Of a stretch of 64,000 nucleotides of DNA, positions 27,880-37,255 are shown piece after piece. Under the pieces are notes generated by a model. That model had not been told where the DNA came from and searched no databases. It saw only the letters and a list, made by a program, of their open reading frames with translations. How positions within the stretch are numbered: position 1 is the first letter of the stretch; the number at the start of each line of letters is the position of its first letter. The position numbers were made by a program, and so were the translations under genes. This stretch comes from Azospirillum rugosum (GTDB taxonomy: Bacteria; Pseudomonadota; Alphaproteobacteria; Azospirillales; Azospirillaceae), in NCBI RefSeq assembly GCF_017876155.1, contig NZ_JAGINP010000006.1:62001-126000 (forward strand), read 5' to 3'.

Positions 27880-29613
27880 TCAGGCCTTCACGCCGTCCTG
27901 GCGCATGATGATCCACTGCTGCGCCACCGACAGCGTGTTGTTCCAGGCCCAGTAGATGACCAGGCCGGCCGGGAAGCTGGCGAGCATGAAGGTGAAGATG
28001 ATCGGCAGGAACTGGAACACCTTCTGCTGGACCGGGTCCGGCGGGGTCGGGTTCAGCTTCTGCTGGAAGTACATGGTGATGCCCATGATGATCGGCCACA
28101 GGCCCAGCATCAGCATCTGCGGCGGCGTCCAGGGGATCAGGCCGAACAGGTTGAAGATGGTGGTCGGGTCGGGCGCGGACAGGTCGTGGATCCAGCCGAA
28201 GAAGGGCGCGTGCCGCATCTCGATGGTCACGAACAGCACCTTGTAGAGCGCGAAGAACACCGGGATCTGGATCAGGATCGGCAGGCAGCCCGAAACGGGG
28301 GAGACCTTCTCGCGCTTGTAGAGCGCCATCATCTCCTGGTTCAGGCGGACCTTGTCGTCGCCCACGCGCTCGCGCAGCTCCTGCATCTTGGGCTGCAGCT
28401 TCTTCATCTTGGCCATCGCGTGATAGGACTTGTTGGCCAGCGGGAAGAAGCAGGCCTTCACGATCACGGTGAAGACCAGGATGGCGACGCCGAAGTTGCC
28501 GAACAGGCGGCCCAGCATATCCAGCGCGTAGAAGAACGGCTTGGTCAGGAAGTAGAACCAGCCGAAGTCGATCGCCAGGTCGAAGTTCGCGATGCCCAGC
28601 TTGTCCGAATACTCGTCCAGCAGGCGGACCTGCTTGGCGCCGGCGAACAGGCGGCTGGTCTGCTCGGCCGTGGCGCCGGGGGCGACCTCGATGGCCTGGC
28701 CCAGCGTGTCGACCTGGTAGCGGTCGGTCGCACCCGGCGAGGTGTGGAGGAAGCGGGCGGTGACCTGCTCCTTCTGGTCCGGGACCAGGGAGACCAGCCA
28801 GTACTTGTCCGTGATGCCGATCCAGCCGCCGGTCGTCGGGGCGGAGATGGAACCGGACTTCTTCAGGTCGTCGTACTTGTGCTCGTTCAGCTTGCCGTTG
28901 AAGACGCCGAGCGGGCCTTCATGCAGGATGTAGTAGCCGGACGTCTGCGGCGTGCCGGCGCGGCTGACCAGGCTGTAGGGCAGCAGGCGCACCGGGGCGG
29001 AGCCCGTGTTGCGCACCTTCTGCGTGACCGTGAACATGAAGTTCTTGTCGACCGCGATGGTCCGCTCGAACACCAGGCCCTTGCCGTTGTCCCAGGTCAG
29101 GGTCAGCGGCTTGTCCGGGGTCAGCGCCTGGCCGTTGGCGGTCCACTTGGTGTCGGCGCCGGGGACCGGCTGCCCCTTGTCCTCCGGCACCCAGCCGAAC
29201 TCGGCGTAATAGGCGTCGGGCGTGCCGCCCGGGGCCAGCAGGACGATCTCCGGGCTCTTCGGGTCGGTCGTCTCGTGATAGTCGGCCAGCGTCAGATCGT
29301 CGATCCGCGCGCCCACGAGGTTGACCGAGCCGTGCAGGGCCGGCGTGTCGATCTTGACGCGGCTGCCGGCGGCCATCTGCTCCGCGATCAGCGCGGCGCG
29401 GTCCTTGACCGCCTCCGGTGCCGCAGCACCGGGCACCGTGGCGCCGGGAACCCCCGGAGCGGTGCCGGGGGCGACCGGCTGCTCCGTCTGGGCGGCCTGC
29501 TGCGCAGCCTGCTTCTGCTGCTGCACGCGGGGCCCTTCATAGAAGTACTGGAAGCCCAGCAGGATGGCGATCGAGAGGGCGATCGCGAGGATGAGGTTGC
29601 GTTGGTCGGTCAT
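27880..29613 (-). CDS. yidC: Membrane protein insertase YidC
   Basis: A 577-residue Gram-negative YidC. Residues 5-22 form the first helix ([19 protein letters not shown]), a large periplasmic domain spans about 60-350, and five helices follow in the conserved C-terminal Oxa1 domain ([19 protein letters not shown] and later). It inserts membrane proteins with or without SecYEG. It is the fourth gene of the rpmH operon and is closed by a strong terminator. Confidence 0.97.
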   Translation of the reverse strand: MTDQRNLILAIALSIAILLGFQYFYEGPRVQQQKQAAQQAAQTEQPVAPGTAPGVPGATVPGAAAPEAVKDRAALIAEQMAAGSRVKIDTPALHGSVNLVGARIDDLTLADYHETTDPKSPEIVLLAPGGTPDAYYAEFGWVPEDKGQPVPGADTKWTANGQALTPDKPLTLTWDNGKGLVFERTIAVDKNFMFTVTQKVRNTGSAPVRLLPYSLVSRAGTPQTSGYYILHEGPLGVFNGKLNEHKYDDLKKSGSISAPTTGGWIGITDKYWLVSLVPDQKEQVTARFLHTSPGATDRYQVDTLGQAIEVAPGATAEQTSRLFAGAKQVRLLDEYSDKLGIANFDLAIDFGWFYFLTKPFFYALDMLGRLFGNFGVAILVFTVIVKACFFPLANKSYHAMAKMKKLQPKMQELRERVGDDKVRLNQEMMALYKREKVSPVSGCLPILIQIPVFFALYKVLFVTIEMRHAPFFGWIHDLSAPDPTTIFNLFGLIPWTPPQMLMLGLWPIIMGITMYFQQKLNPTPPDPVQQKVFQFLPIIFTFMLASFPAGLVIYWAWNNTLSVAQQWIIMRQDGVKA

Positions 29614-29665
29614 GGCATCCCGGTTGCCGTGGGCCTTGCTGGTAGAGGGCGGCCGATGGCCGGCC

Positions 29666-29962
29666 TCAGGGCCGGCCTGAGAAAGTGTGTCGATGCGCCG
29701 CCCCGGACGGCCCGTGCGAACAGCAGCGGTCCGCCCGCCCCGGCTCGGGCACGGGGTCGTACCCCCACCCGCCCCAGGGATGGCAACGCAAGAGCCTCCG
29801 GACGGTCAGCCAGCTGCCCCGGATCGCTCCGTGCTTAGATAGCGCCTCAAGAGCGTAGTTGGAACAGGTTGGCTGAAATCGGCAGTGCCACCCGACGAAG
29901 GGCGACAGCGTCCATTGGTAGAGGACGACAAGGCCGCGCAGCAAAAAGGCAAGCGGGCTCAT
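29666..29962 (-). CDS. yidD: Membrane protein insertion efficiency factor YidD
   Basis: A 98-residue YidD with the family pattern: hydrophobic start ([18 protein letters not shown]), [15 protein letters not shown] with two conserved cysteines, and [18 protein letters not shown] with the third. It helps YidC-dependent insertion. The start ATG 29962 overlaps the rnpA stop by four bases. Confidence 0.95.
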   Translation of the reverse strand: MSPLAFLLRGLVVLYQWTLSPFVGWHCRFQPTCSNYALEALSKHGAIRGSWLTVRRLLRCHPWGGWGYDPVPEPGRADRCCSHGPSGAAHRHTFSGRP

Positions 29963-30387
29963 GCGCCGGCCCCCTCGCTGCGTGGTCCGTCGTCTGGCCC
30001 GCTTTTCGGCGCGTCGCGCCAAAGCCCGAGGCGTTTCAGCGCCGCGGACAGGTCGCCCAACAGCTCCGTCCACGGCCTTTCGGCCGTGTCGGCGCGGGCC
30101 ACCAGCACGAAATCGTGACCGGGGGCCGCATGGGCGGGAAGGATCTGGCGGGCCGCCTCGCGCAGGCGGCGGCGGGCGCGATTGCGCACGACCGCGTTGC
30201 CCACCTTGCGGCTCGCTGTCAGGCCAAGACGAATCGGCGGCTCGCCAGGGGCGGGCCGCTGTCGATCGTCGTGTCGGCGCACCTGCAGGATCAGGCCGGG
30301 AGCAACATGCTTTCGCCGTGTACCGGCCACGGCCAAGAACTCCGGCCGCCGCTTCAGGCGCCCGACCAAGCGGTCCGGCGCCGCCAT
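29959..30387 (-). CDS. rnpA: Ribonuclease P protein component
   Basis: A 142-residue RnpA that assists RNase P RNA in cutting tRNA leaders. The RNR motif is in [18 protein letters not shown], and the N-terminal [16 protein letters not shown] is typical. The C-terminal tail after VARADT is longer than in most species. It lies 6 bases after rpmH and overlaps yidD. Confidence 0.96.
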   Translation of the reverse strand: MAAPDRLVGRLKRRPEFLAVAGTRRKHVAPGLILQVRRHDDRQRPAPGEPPIRLGLTASRKVGNAVVRNRARRRLREAARQILPAHAAPGHDFVLVARADTAERPWTELLGDLSAALKRLGLWRDAPKSGPDDGPRSEGAGA

Positions 30388-30393
30388 CGCGTG

Positions 30394-30528
30394 TTAGGCG
30401 CTCAGGACCTTGCGGCCCTTGGCGCGGCGGCGGGCAATCACCTTGCGGCCACCGACGGTCGCCATACGGGCGCGGAAGCCATGCCGGCGCTTGCGCACGA
30501 TCTTGCTGGGCTGGTACGTGCGTTTCAC
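30394..30528 (-). CDS. rpmH: 50S ribosomal protein L34
   Basis: A 44-codon gene with GTG start (30526-30528) encoding the very basic L34 sequence: [20 protein letters not shown], then [19 protein letters not shown] and a VLSA end. The ribosome site GAGGAG lies 8-10 bases upstream. It is the first gene of rpmH-rnpA-yidD-yidC. Confidence 0.98.
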   Translation of the reverse strand: MKRTYQPSKIVRKRRHGFRARMATVGGRKVIARRRAKGRKVLSA

Positions 30529-30570
30529 GGCACTTTACTCCTCGATCTCAGGGCAAAAAATGAGCCCCGC

Positions 30571-30599
30571 TGTATAGAGGCACAGCCCGCGTGAGTCAA
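30571..30599 (-). promoter_or_regulatory. Sigma-70 promoter of the rpmH operon
   Basis: On the minus strand TTGACT (30594-30599), exactly 17 bases, then TATACA (30571-30576). This leaves a leader of about 37 bases before the GTG of rpmH. It is the best-matched promoter in the window. Confidence 0.85.
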
Positions 30600-30737
30600 T
30601 CGCCGCGGTCCATGCCGGGTGCGAATTCTTCTCCGTCCGGGGTGCCCCCGGTGCAAACAGGGTATGGCGCTGCCCCTGCGCCGCACCGAAGTGTTTATCC
30701 GTGACCACGTACGAGGGTCCGGAGAGGGGAAATCGGC

Positions 30738-32210
30738 ATGCTGCACCGGCGGCAGTTCATCGTGTCCAGGCAAGCGCAAGCGATCGGGTCCGACTGGGTG
30801 GTCCGTGACATCGGCGGGCTGGTCCTGTCCCACGCGCCCGACCTGCCGGTCGAGCGCGTGCTCGGCGCCGACGGCACGGTCTGGCACCTGCTTGGCCTCG
30901 CCGTGCAGACCGACCCGGCGCGTCCCGATCCGGCCGAGGCCCTGGCCGGTTCGCGCTTCGAGACCATCGGGGAGACGCACCGCTCCTGGGCGGGGCGCTG
31001 GGTCCTTCTGAGCAACCGCGCCGTGCACATGGACGCCGGCGGCACGCTCGGCGTCTTCTACGGCGAGGTGGACGGCGGCCTGGTCCTGTCCTCCAGCGCC
31101 GCGCTGATGGCGGAGCTGCTGGGCGACAAGGCGGAGTTCCGCCGCCGCCTGACGCACGAGGCCGGGCTCGACTGGTACCCGCTGCCGGGCTCCGGCCTGA
31201 AGGGGGTGCGCCGCCTGCTGCCGACCCAGGTGCTGAACCCGTCCCGCCGCATCGGGGAGGAGGGGTTCCTCACCTTCCGCCGGCCCTTCCCGCCGCTGCT
31301 GCCCGGCTTCTCCGACGAGCAGGCCATGGAGCGGATGGAGCGCATCCTGGTAACGGCCGTGCGCAACCTGCACCGGACTGTGGGGCGGCCGCTGATGCTG
31401 CAGCTGACCGCCGGCTTCGACACGCGCCTGCTGCTGGCGACCGCGCGCAAGGCGGAGGTGCCCTTCGCGACGTTCACCTTCGACCACAAGGACCTGACCC
31501 CCGGCGACCGCAAGCTGCCGCCGAAGCTGGCGCAGATCGCGGGGGTGGAGCACACGCTGATCCACTGCGGCCCCATCGACCGGCAGCGGGCGCGCGACTA
31601 CCTCGCCCACACCGGGCGCCACACGGCGGCGCTGGACGGGGAATTCCATTCCAACGGCGCCTGGGAGGGCGTGCCGGAGGGCAGCACCGTCCTGCACGGC
31701 GGCGTGTTCGAGGTGGCGCGCTGCTTCTACTGGGGCCAGATCCCGCCGGGCCTGACCGCGGACGGCGAGGACACCGCCGCCCGCCTGTTCGACAGCTTCC
31801 GCGGCAAGCTGTACAACCCGCTGTCCCACTACGACTCGCTGCGCGAGTGGCTGGACTGGGTGGTGCGCACGCCGGAGCTGGCGATGGATCTCCGCGACCG
31901 CTTCTACCTGGAGCAGCGCGTCGCCGGCTGGCTGTCGGCCATCGACCAGGGCGTGGACCTGACCGGCCGCCAGCTGTTCCAGCCCGGCAACTGCGCGGAC
32001 TTCATGGCGGTGGCCCTGGCCCTGCCGGTGGACGTCCGCCGCGCCAGCCGCCACCACGCGGAACTGATCCGCCGCATGGCCCCGGAACTGCTGAGCGAAC
32101 CGATCAACCCGCCGCAGCCCGCGGTCCTGCGCCAGCTCCGCAAGCTGCCGCGCCGCCTGAACAAGCTGCGCACGGCGATCGGGCACCATTTGATGCGGAA
32201 AGCGGGGTAG
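30738..32210 (+). CDS. Asparagine-synthase-like protein of the polysaccharide region
   Basis: A 490-residue protein whose central part (about residues 205-300) resembles the ATP-pyrophosphatase domain of asparagine synthetases. The PP-loop-like motif is LTAGFDTRLLLA in place of SGGLDSR. The N-terminus lacks the catalytic Cys2 of glutamine amidotransferases, although an N-terminal domain of similar size is present. Such proteins in capsule and exopolysaccharide clusters may amidate sugars or link amino acids, but the substrate is unknown. It diverges from rpmH and is the first gene of the 22-kb polysaccharide region. The ribosome site GAGGGGA supports ATG 30738. Confidence 0.7.
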   Translation: MLHRRQFIVSRQAQAIGSDWVVRDIGGLVLSHAPDLPVERVLGADGTVWHLLGLAVQTDPARPDPAEALAGSRFETIGETHRSWAGRWVLLSNRAVHMDAGGTLGVFYGEVDGGLVLSSSAALMAELLGDKAEFRRRLTHEAGLDWYPLPGSGLKGVRRLLPTQVLNPSRRIGEEGFLTFRRPFPPLLPGFSDEQAMERMERILVTAVRNLHRTVGRPLMLQLTAGFDTRLLLATARKAEVPFATFTFDHKDLTPGDRKLPPKLAQIAGVEHTLIHCGPIDRQRARDYLAHTGRHTAALDGEFHSNGAWEGVPEGSTVLHGGVFEVARCFYWGQIPPGLTADGEDTAARLFDSFRGKLYNPLSHYDSLREWLDWVVRTPELAMDLRDRFYLEQRVAGWLSAIDQGVDLTGRQLFQPGNCADFMAVALALPVDVRRASRHHAELIRRMAPELLSEPINPPQPAVLRQLRKLPRRLNKLRTAIGHHLMRKAG

Positions 32211-32223
32211 GGGGACGTCCTTA

Positions 32224-32310
32224 CCCCCACCCCGACCCTCCCCCGCTGGGCGGGGGAGGGAGATGGGCTAGTTCCCTCCCCCGCCCAGCGGGGGAGGGTT
32301 AGGGTGGGGG
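32224..32310. repeat. GC-rich palindromic repeat, family B, copy 2
   Basis: Two inverted halves, CCCCACCCCGACCCTCCCCC...and its near reverse complement, meet around 32267. The last 13 residues of the minus-strand glycosyltransferase and its stop codon (32268-32270) are inside this repeat. Confidence 0.85.
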
Positions 32311-33224
32311 CCCAGCGCGACCACTGACCGCTCCACAGACGACTCCGGAGCATTCCCCACCCGCCCCGGCGCCGCTGTGGCGGCCAGGTGCTGCCAGCGC
32401 CGGTAGGCCTCGGCGCTCACCGGCGCGCGGTGCTTTCGCCCGATCCGGACGATCTCCGGCAGGGCCGCCAGCACCTTCAGGTCGGTCAGGCGCGGGCCGT
32501 GCCGCAGGTTCTTCCAGCTGTTGCCGATCCAGGCCCGGGCGAATCGCCAGGGCAGCAGCCCGGCGGGGCAGCGGGCGACCTCGCGGATCAGGTCGTTGCG
32601 GTGGTTGTAGAAGCGCTCCAGCCCCGGCTTGCGGCCCTTCTCGCTCTTGTCGTGGTAGACCATGACGTCGGGCAGGGCGACGACGCGGAAGCCGGCGCCC
32701 ATCAGGCGCAGGCAGCGGTCCTTCTCCTCGCCCTGGCGGTACAGCTCCGGCATGTAGAGGCCGACCGAGGCCACGGCGCTGCGGCGCAGCAGGTGGCCGC
32801 AGCCGACGTACCAGGGCACGTCGAAGGGGGCGACGCCGCGCGGGAAATAGACCAGCCCGTCGCGTGTCTCGATGTTGCAGGCGACCCCCGCCGTGTCGGC
32901 GTGCGACTCCAGATAGGCCACGGCGCGGGCGAGCCCATCCGGCTCCTCGAACCAGGAATCGTCGTCCACCGACAGGACATAGTCGCCCGTCGTGTTCACG
33001 AAGCCGAAGTTGCGGGCGTAGATCAGCCCGGCGTTGTGCGGCAGGCGGACGTAGCGGACGCTGGGGAACTCCGTCCGCACCATCGCGTCGGTGCCGTCGG
33101 TCGACCCGTCGTCCACCACCAGGATCTCCGCCACCGCGTGGCTCTGCGCCAGCAGGCGCGACAGTGCGGTGCGCAGCTCCGGCGCGCGGTTGTAGGTGGC
33201 GATGACGGCGCTGACGGATGCCAT
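32268..33224 (-). CDS. Family 2 glycosyltransferase
   Basis: A 318-residue inverting GT-A glycosyltransferase. The nucleotide-sugar site starts with VSAVIATYNRAPEL; the acidic pairs are VVDDGSTDGT and LSVDDDSW (metal-binding DxD). There are no membrane helices. The C-terminal 13 residues (PHPNPPPLGGGGN) come from an intergenic repeat, so the ancestral stop was probably lost. Start overlaps the upstream gene by one base (TGATG). It is the last gene of the wzy-like operon and should add one sugar to the repeat unit. Confidence 0.88.
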   Translation of the reverse strand: MASVSAVIATYNRAPELRTALSRLLAQSHAVAEILVVDDGSTDGTDAMVRTEFPSVRYVRLPHNAGLIYARNFGFVNTTGDYVLSVDDDSWFEEPDGLARAVAYLESHADTAGVACNIETRDGLVYFPRGVAPFDVPWYVGCGHLLRRSAVASVGLYMPELYRQGEEKDRCLRLMGAGFRVVALPDVMVYHDKSEKGRKPGLERFYNHRNDLIREVARCPAGLLPWRFARAWIGNSWKNLRHGPRLTDLKVLAALPEIVRIGRKHRAPVSAEAYRRWQHLAATAAPGRVGNAPESSVERSVVALGPHPNPPPLGGGGN

Positions 33225-34210
33225 CAGGCGACCTCGCTGGACGACGAAGACGCACGCGGCCGCTCCGGCATCGGCAGGAAGGTCGGCGGGCGCTTCTGCT
33301 CCTCCGGATACTCGTCGCGCAGGCCGGCCAGGTAGCTCTCCAGGAAGACGCTCAGGCCCTTGAAGTCGCGGTTCAGCAGGTAATGGGCGCTGTACTTGGC
33401 GATCATCCGCGGGATCACCGACGCCTTCTCGTAGTTGGCGTGGATGTAGCCCATGTTGCGGAAGAAATGCGGGGTGCGGTCGGCGCGCATCGTCTCCACG
33501 GTGCCCAGCCGGCCGCCCAGAACCTTGTGCTCCGTCCGCGACATGCCGGGGTGGACGTGGATCGCCTTCACCGCGGTGCCGGACTTCAGCCCGGCGCGGC
33601 GGGCGCGCAGCGTGAATTCGTACTCGTCGCCCCAGATGAACATCTCGCGCTTCACGTTGCCGATGGTCTCGAAGACCTTGCGGCCGATCAGCGTGCCGTT
33701 GAACAGCGCGATGGTGTCCGGCACCAGCCCGTCCACGGCCTTCGCGCGCAGCGCGTCGGGATCGCGGATTCCCTGCATGGGGAAGGCGAGGATCCCGTGG
33801 TCCTCCGCCGCCAGCACCAGCGGGCCGACCATGTCGAGGTGGTGCCGCTCGGCCTGGGCCAGCAACTCGGCCAGCGCGCCCGGCTGCGGGATGCCGTCGT
33901 CGTCGGTGCTCCAGATCCAGCGGTGGCCGAGGCCGAGCGCGGTGTCGAAGGCGGTGTGGTAGGCGCCGGCGGAGCCGCAGTTGGCCTGCCGCACGACGAC
34001 CAGCACGTCGCCCCATTCCTCCTTCTGGGCAGCCAGCCATTCGGGCGTGCCGTCGCTGGAGCCGCTGTCCACCACCACGACCCGGTCGGGCCGCGGCACC
34101 TGGTTCAGGATGGCGGCGAGGCAGGTCGGCAGCAGCGCCAGCCGGTTGTGGGTGACGACGATCGCGGCGACGTCGCGGGCGACGTCCGCCGCCGGAAAAT
34201 TAGGTACCAT
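33224..34210 (-). CDS. Family 2 glycosyltransferase, GlfT2/rhamnosyltransferase-like
   Basis: A 328-residue GT2 protein. VAAIVVTHNRLALLP opens the fold, VVVDSGSSDGT and WIWSTDDDGIPQPGAL carry the acidic residues, and MFIWGDEYEFTLRARRAG is typical of the rhamnosyl- and galactofuranosyltransferase branch. The C-terminus is helical and ends in a serine-rich tail. ATG 34210, with AGGA upstream, is preferred over a TTG at 34231 that overlaps the previous gene. Confidence 0.9.
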   Translation of the reverse strand: MVPNFPAADVARDVAAIVVTHNRLALLPTCLAAILNQVPRPDRVVVVDSGSSDGTPEWLAAQKEEWGDVLVVVRQANCGSAGAYHTAFDTALGLGHRWIWSTDDDGIPQPGALAELLAQAERHHLDMVGPLVLAAEDHGILAFPMQGIRDPDALRAKAVDGLVPDTIALFNGTLIGRKVFETIGNVKREMFIWGDEYEFTLRARRAGLKSGTAVKAIHVHPGMSRTEHKVLGGRLGTVETMRADRTPHFFRNMGYIHANYEKASVIPRMIAKYSAHYLLNRDFKGLSVFLESYLAGLRDEYPEEQKRPPTFLPMPERPRASSSSSEVA

Positions 34211-34227
34211 GGCCGGGCGATCCTCGA

Positions 34228-35472
34228 TCAATCAGTCTGCACTTGGAACGGAACGCAGTCGGAGGAGGGCGGGCGGCAGGGCAGGTTCGCCACGCTCGGC
34301 GCCTCGGTGGGGACCAGCACGCCCAGCCGCGCCAGCGAGGCCTGCACGACGCGCGCGGCGTAGAAATGCCCCTCCGTCCCCCAGCGGCTGTCGTTGGGCT
34401 TGTACAGGTCGGTCACGCCGCCGGCGGCCAGCGCCTTCAGCCCGGAGGCGAGCGGGGCGAGGTGCAGCGTGCGGTCGTCGGACAGCACCTCCTCCACCGC
34501 GGAGCGGACGGGCGGGGGCTCCAGCAGGAAATCGGCGTAGACCGTGCCCTTGTCCGGCGCGACCATCAGCAGGAAGCGCGTCCGCCCGTTGGCCTCCACC
34601 GCGGCCTGAAGCGCGCGCAGGCTCCGCCGCCGCTCCTCCAGCAGCGCGCGGTCGGCCCGCCAGGGCAGGAAATCGTCGGTGCGGAACAGCGTGCTGGAGG
34701 CGGCGGCCGAGCTGAACAGGCCCGCGTAGACCAGCGTCCGCTCCTGCACCGAGGCGGCGGGCAGGTTCAGCAGCGCGCGCGGCATGGCCTTCACCAGCAT
34801 GTCCATGGCGTAGCCGACCGGGGGTGCGGCCCAGGCGTGGGCGCGGGCGCGGGTCCAGGGCTGCGCGGTCTGCCCGATCGCCTTCGGCGTCAGCGGTGCG
34901 GCCTTCGGTGCCGCCGATTGGCCCCTTTGCTGGGAGACGACGGTCAGCGCGGGCGCGCGCAGCAGGCTTTCCGCCGGGGCGGGCAGATGGGCGGTGCGGG
35001 CCGGCAGGTCGCGCTCGGCCACCTCCAGCACCAGGGCGCGGGGCGGGCGGTCCCGGAAGTCGGCGGAGGCCAGATACTTGGCCAGCGGCGTCTCGTCCAA
35101 ATGCAGCACGCCGACGCTCAGGCCGGTCTGGTTGCGCAGGTGGTCGGTCCAGTAGTGGCCGTAGGGGGTTCGGCTGTCCGACGGGTCGGGGCGGGAGAAG
35201 CCGTCGCCCATCACCACCACGTCGTAGGCCGTGCCAAGCCGGGCCGCCTCGGCCAGTGGCGGGACGAAGATCGCCTGCGGGGCCGACGGGCCGAAGCGGT
35301 TCTCCGCGAAGCCGCCCATCCGCGTCAGGTCGCCGTCGGGCGGGTCCAGCGCGTGGGCGAGCGGGAGTACCAGCGCCGCCACCAGCGCGCAGGCCCGCAG
35401 GGCAAGGCCGTCGAACCCCCGGAACAAGCCCCCGAACAAGCCGCCCAACAGGCTTCCGAACCGCATCCTCAT
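34228..35472 (-). CDS. AlgX/AlgJ-like SGNH-fold protein, possible polysaccharide acetyltransferase
   Basis: A 414-residue exported protein with a signal segment near residues 25-42. It has an SGNH-type layout: VVVMGDGFSRPD (block I, about residue 88) and, near the end, LYKPNDSRWGTEGHFYAA (equivalent to the DxHW.. GH block of AlgX/AlgJ). The usual motif is DTHW; here it reads DSRW, so the catalytic His is replaced or displaced, and the Ser of GDS is Gly (GDGFS). AlgX-like proteins add acetyl groups to exopolysaccharide in the periplasm. An inactive or re-wired version is possible. It lies seven bases after the polymerase gene. Confidence 0.65.
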   Translation of the reverse strand: MRMRFGSLLGGLFGGLFRGFDGLALRACALVAALVLPLAHALDPPDGDLTRMGGFAENRFGPSAPQAIFVPPLAEAARLGTAYDVVVMGDGFSRPDPSDSRTPYGHYWTDHLRNQTGLSVGVLHLDETPLAKYLASADFRDRPPRALVLEVAERDLPARTAHLPAPAESLLRAPALTVVSQQRGQSAAPKAAPLTPKAIGQTAQPWTRARAHAWAAPPVGYAMDMLVKAMPRALLNLPAASVQERTLVYAGLFSSAAASSTLFRTDDFLPWRADRALLEERRRSLRALQAAVEANGRTRFLLMVAPDKGTVYADFLLEPPPVRSAVEEVLSDDRTLHLAPLASGLKALAAGGVTDLYKPNDSRWGTEGHFYAARVVQASLARLGVLVPTEAPSVANLPCRPPSSDCVPFQVQTD

Positions 35473-35479
35473 GCCGTCC

Positions 35480-36871
35480 TCACAGCCGTTCCGGCAGGCG
35501 CAGCGCGGGCTGGTCCGCCCGGTCGGCGATCCCGTCGCCCAGCCGCATCCAGACGCGCAGCAGCCGGGTCACCGCGATCCACAGCAGGATCGGCAGCAGC
35601 GAGAAGAAGCCGAACTTGACGATGGTGATGTTGCCGTCGCGGAACCACTGCAGCGACAGCGGGATGAAGGCGCAGTAGAACAGCACGGCGTAGCGGTTCT
35701 GGAACCCGCTCTGCCAGAACCAGCGGTGCAGCCGGCCCAGGATCAGGCCCACCACCACCATGGTCACGATCATGCCGATCCAGCCGCCGCTCATCCAGCC
35801 GTCGCCGGCCAGCGAGGTGGTCAGGTTGGAGAAGTTGCCGAAGTCGTGCAGCGACACCCACTTGACCGGCGCGCCGATCGGCTTGTCCGGCCACAGCATG
35901 CGCGGGATCGGTTCGGTGAACAGCTGCAGGTACTGGGTGAACCAAGTGTAGGTGCCGGACTGGTTCGGCACGACCCAAAGGATGAAGGCCAGGAAGTCGA
36001 AGTTGGCGATGTCCTGGTTCGACACGCTGTCGACGAAGGAGCTGGAGCCGCCGTCGAACATGCGGAACATGTTGAACGGGCTGACGCTGCCGTCCAGCAC
36101 GCCGCGCAGGAAGTCGCGGTTGTTGCCCAGCGTGTGGAACAGCAGAAGCACCGGCAGGCCGGCCGCCACCTGCCACCAGCGGAACCACTTGGCCCGCGTG
36201 TGGTACAGCACCAGCAGCACCATGCCCAGCACGCCCATGATGATCGCCCAGCGCCCCCAGCCGAGGAAGGCGCGGTAGCTGACGAAGGCGATGAAGGGGA
36301 TGAAGGACAGCGGGTGGAAGCGGCTGACCCAGATGATCCCCAGCGTCAGCGGCAGGCCCATGGAATGCGCCTCCGCGATGTAGCCGGTGGTGTTGACGTA
36401 GACCGGCTGGCCGGTCATCGGGTCGCGTTCCATCTGGACGTCGCCGGTGCCGCTGAAGTCCGCGCCCTGCTGGCGCAGGATGGCCGAATAGACGGCCAGC
36501 GGCGCCAGCGCGACCACCGTCATGACGAAGGCCGTGATGTCCAGCCGGTCGAAGGTGAATTTCGGGATCCGGCTGAGGTCCGGCCTGACCCGCCCGGCGT
36601 AGCCGCAGGCGATGGAGAAGGCGATCAGCGCCACCGAACTGACGGTCAGCGACTTCACGAATTCCGTGGCGCTCGGCCAGAATCCGATGAACAGCCAGAC
36701 GTTGTCGATGTTGAAGGTGTACACCAGCAGCGGGCGGATCACGAAGACCAGCGTGTGGAAGACCAGGTAGTAGGTCAGGGGGTGGAACATCGACGCGGTG
36801 CCGCTGCTCACGAACACCACGGCGACCAGGGCCACCACCAGCACCTGCGCGATCAACGCCGTTTCGATCAT
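35480..36871 (-). CDS. O-antigen/exopolysaccharide polymerase, Wzy-like membrane protein
   Basis: A 463-residue integral membrane protein with about 12-14 helices and large periplasmic loops, one of them around residues 145-175 and another with NQSGTYTWFTQYLQ. It resembles the oligosaccharide repeat-unit polymerase family that joins repeat units in the periplasm. Sequence motifs are weak in this family, so topology and operon position carry the call. Start ATG 36871. It is the first gene of a four-gene minus operon (polymerase, AlgX-like, GT2, GT2). A long frame continuing upstream across the opposite-strand gene is not used. Confidence 0.75.
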   Translation of the reverse strand: MIETALIAQVLVVALVAVVFVSSGTASMFHPLTYYLVFHTLVFVIRPLLVYTFNIDNVWLFIGFWPSATEFVKSLTVSSVALIAFSIACGYAGRVRPDLSRIPKFTFDRLDITAFVMTVVALAPLAVYSAILRQQGADFSGTGDVQMERDPMTGQPVYVNTTGYIAEAHSMGLPLTLGIIWVSRFHPLSFIPFIAFVSYRAFLGWGRWAIIMGVLGMVLLVLYHTRAKWFRWWQVAAGLPVLLLFHTLGNNRDFLRGVLDGSVSPFNMFRMFDGGSSSFVDSVSNQDIANFDFLAFILWVVPNQSGTYTWFTQYLQLFTEPIPRMLWPDKPIGAPVKWVSLHDFGNFSNLTTSLAGDGWMSGGWIGMIVTMVVVGLILGRLHRWFWQSGFQNRYAVLFYCAFIPLSLQWFRDGNITIVKFGFFSLLPILLWIAVTRLLRVWMRLGDGIADRADQPALRLPERL

Positions 36872-37255
36872 ACCGGGCTCCGCCTCGCTCGTGACGACGC
36901 GCCTCGCCCGCCCAGCCCGTTTGAAGGAGCCGGCGGGGAGGACGTCCGGACGAAGCAACGCGGCGCACACGGGCCGGGGTCCGACGGAGGAGCGTGCGCA
37001 GACGGCGAGCGCATCCCGAAAGCGGACTATCCCCACTGGGGTGTCAATCGTCCGCAGGTCTCTACGCCGGAGGGCGGCGTTCAGCCCTCCGGTTGGCGGG
37101 GGCCGATGAAACTTTCCGGTGTGCCGTCCTCCGGATTGACGGGAATGATGAATTCTTGATCCACGCCCTCGCCGCGATTTCGGGGCAATCCCTTCGCGCT
37201 TTTGCCACGCCGGGGCTCCGCCGCCAGTTTCGCTAGCGTCCGAAGCGGAGGTGAT
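36872..37255. other. Divergent intergenic region between polymerase and beta-helix genes
   Basis: This 384-base gap has no convincing gene. It contains a stem-loop with 9-base arms, CCGGAGGGC (37067-37075) and its complement (37084-37092), and a TTGACG/TTGATC-rich stretch at 37136-37160, but no clear promoter pair. It must carry control signals for both divergent transcripts of the polysaccharide locus. Confidence 0.55.

Noticed and set aside
26524..29838. 1104-codon plus-strand frame opposite engB and yidC
   Set aside because: Antisense shadow: composition is low-complexity Ala/Arg/His/Gly-rich, and the opposite strand carries clear housekeeping genes.
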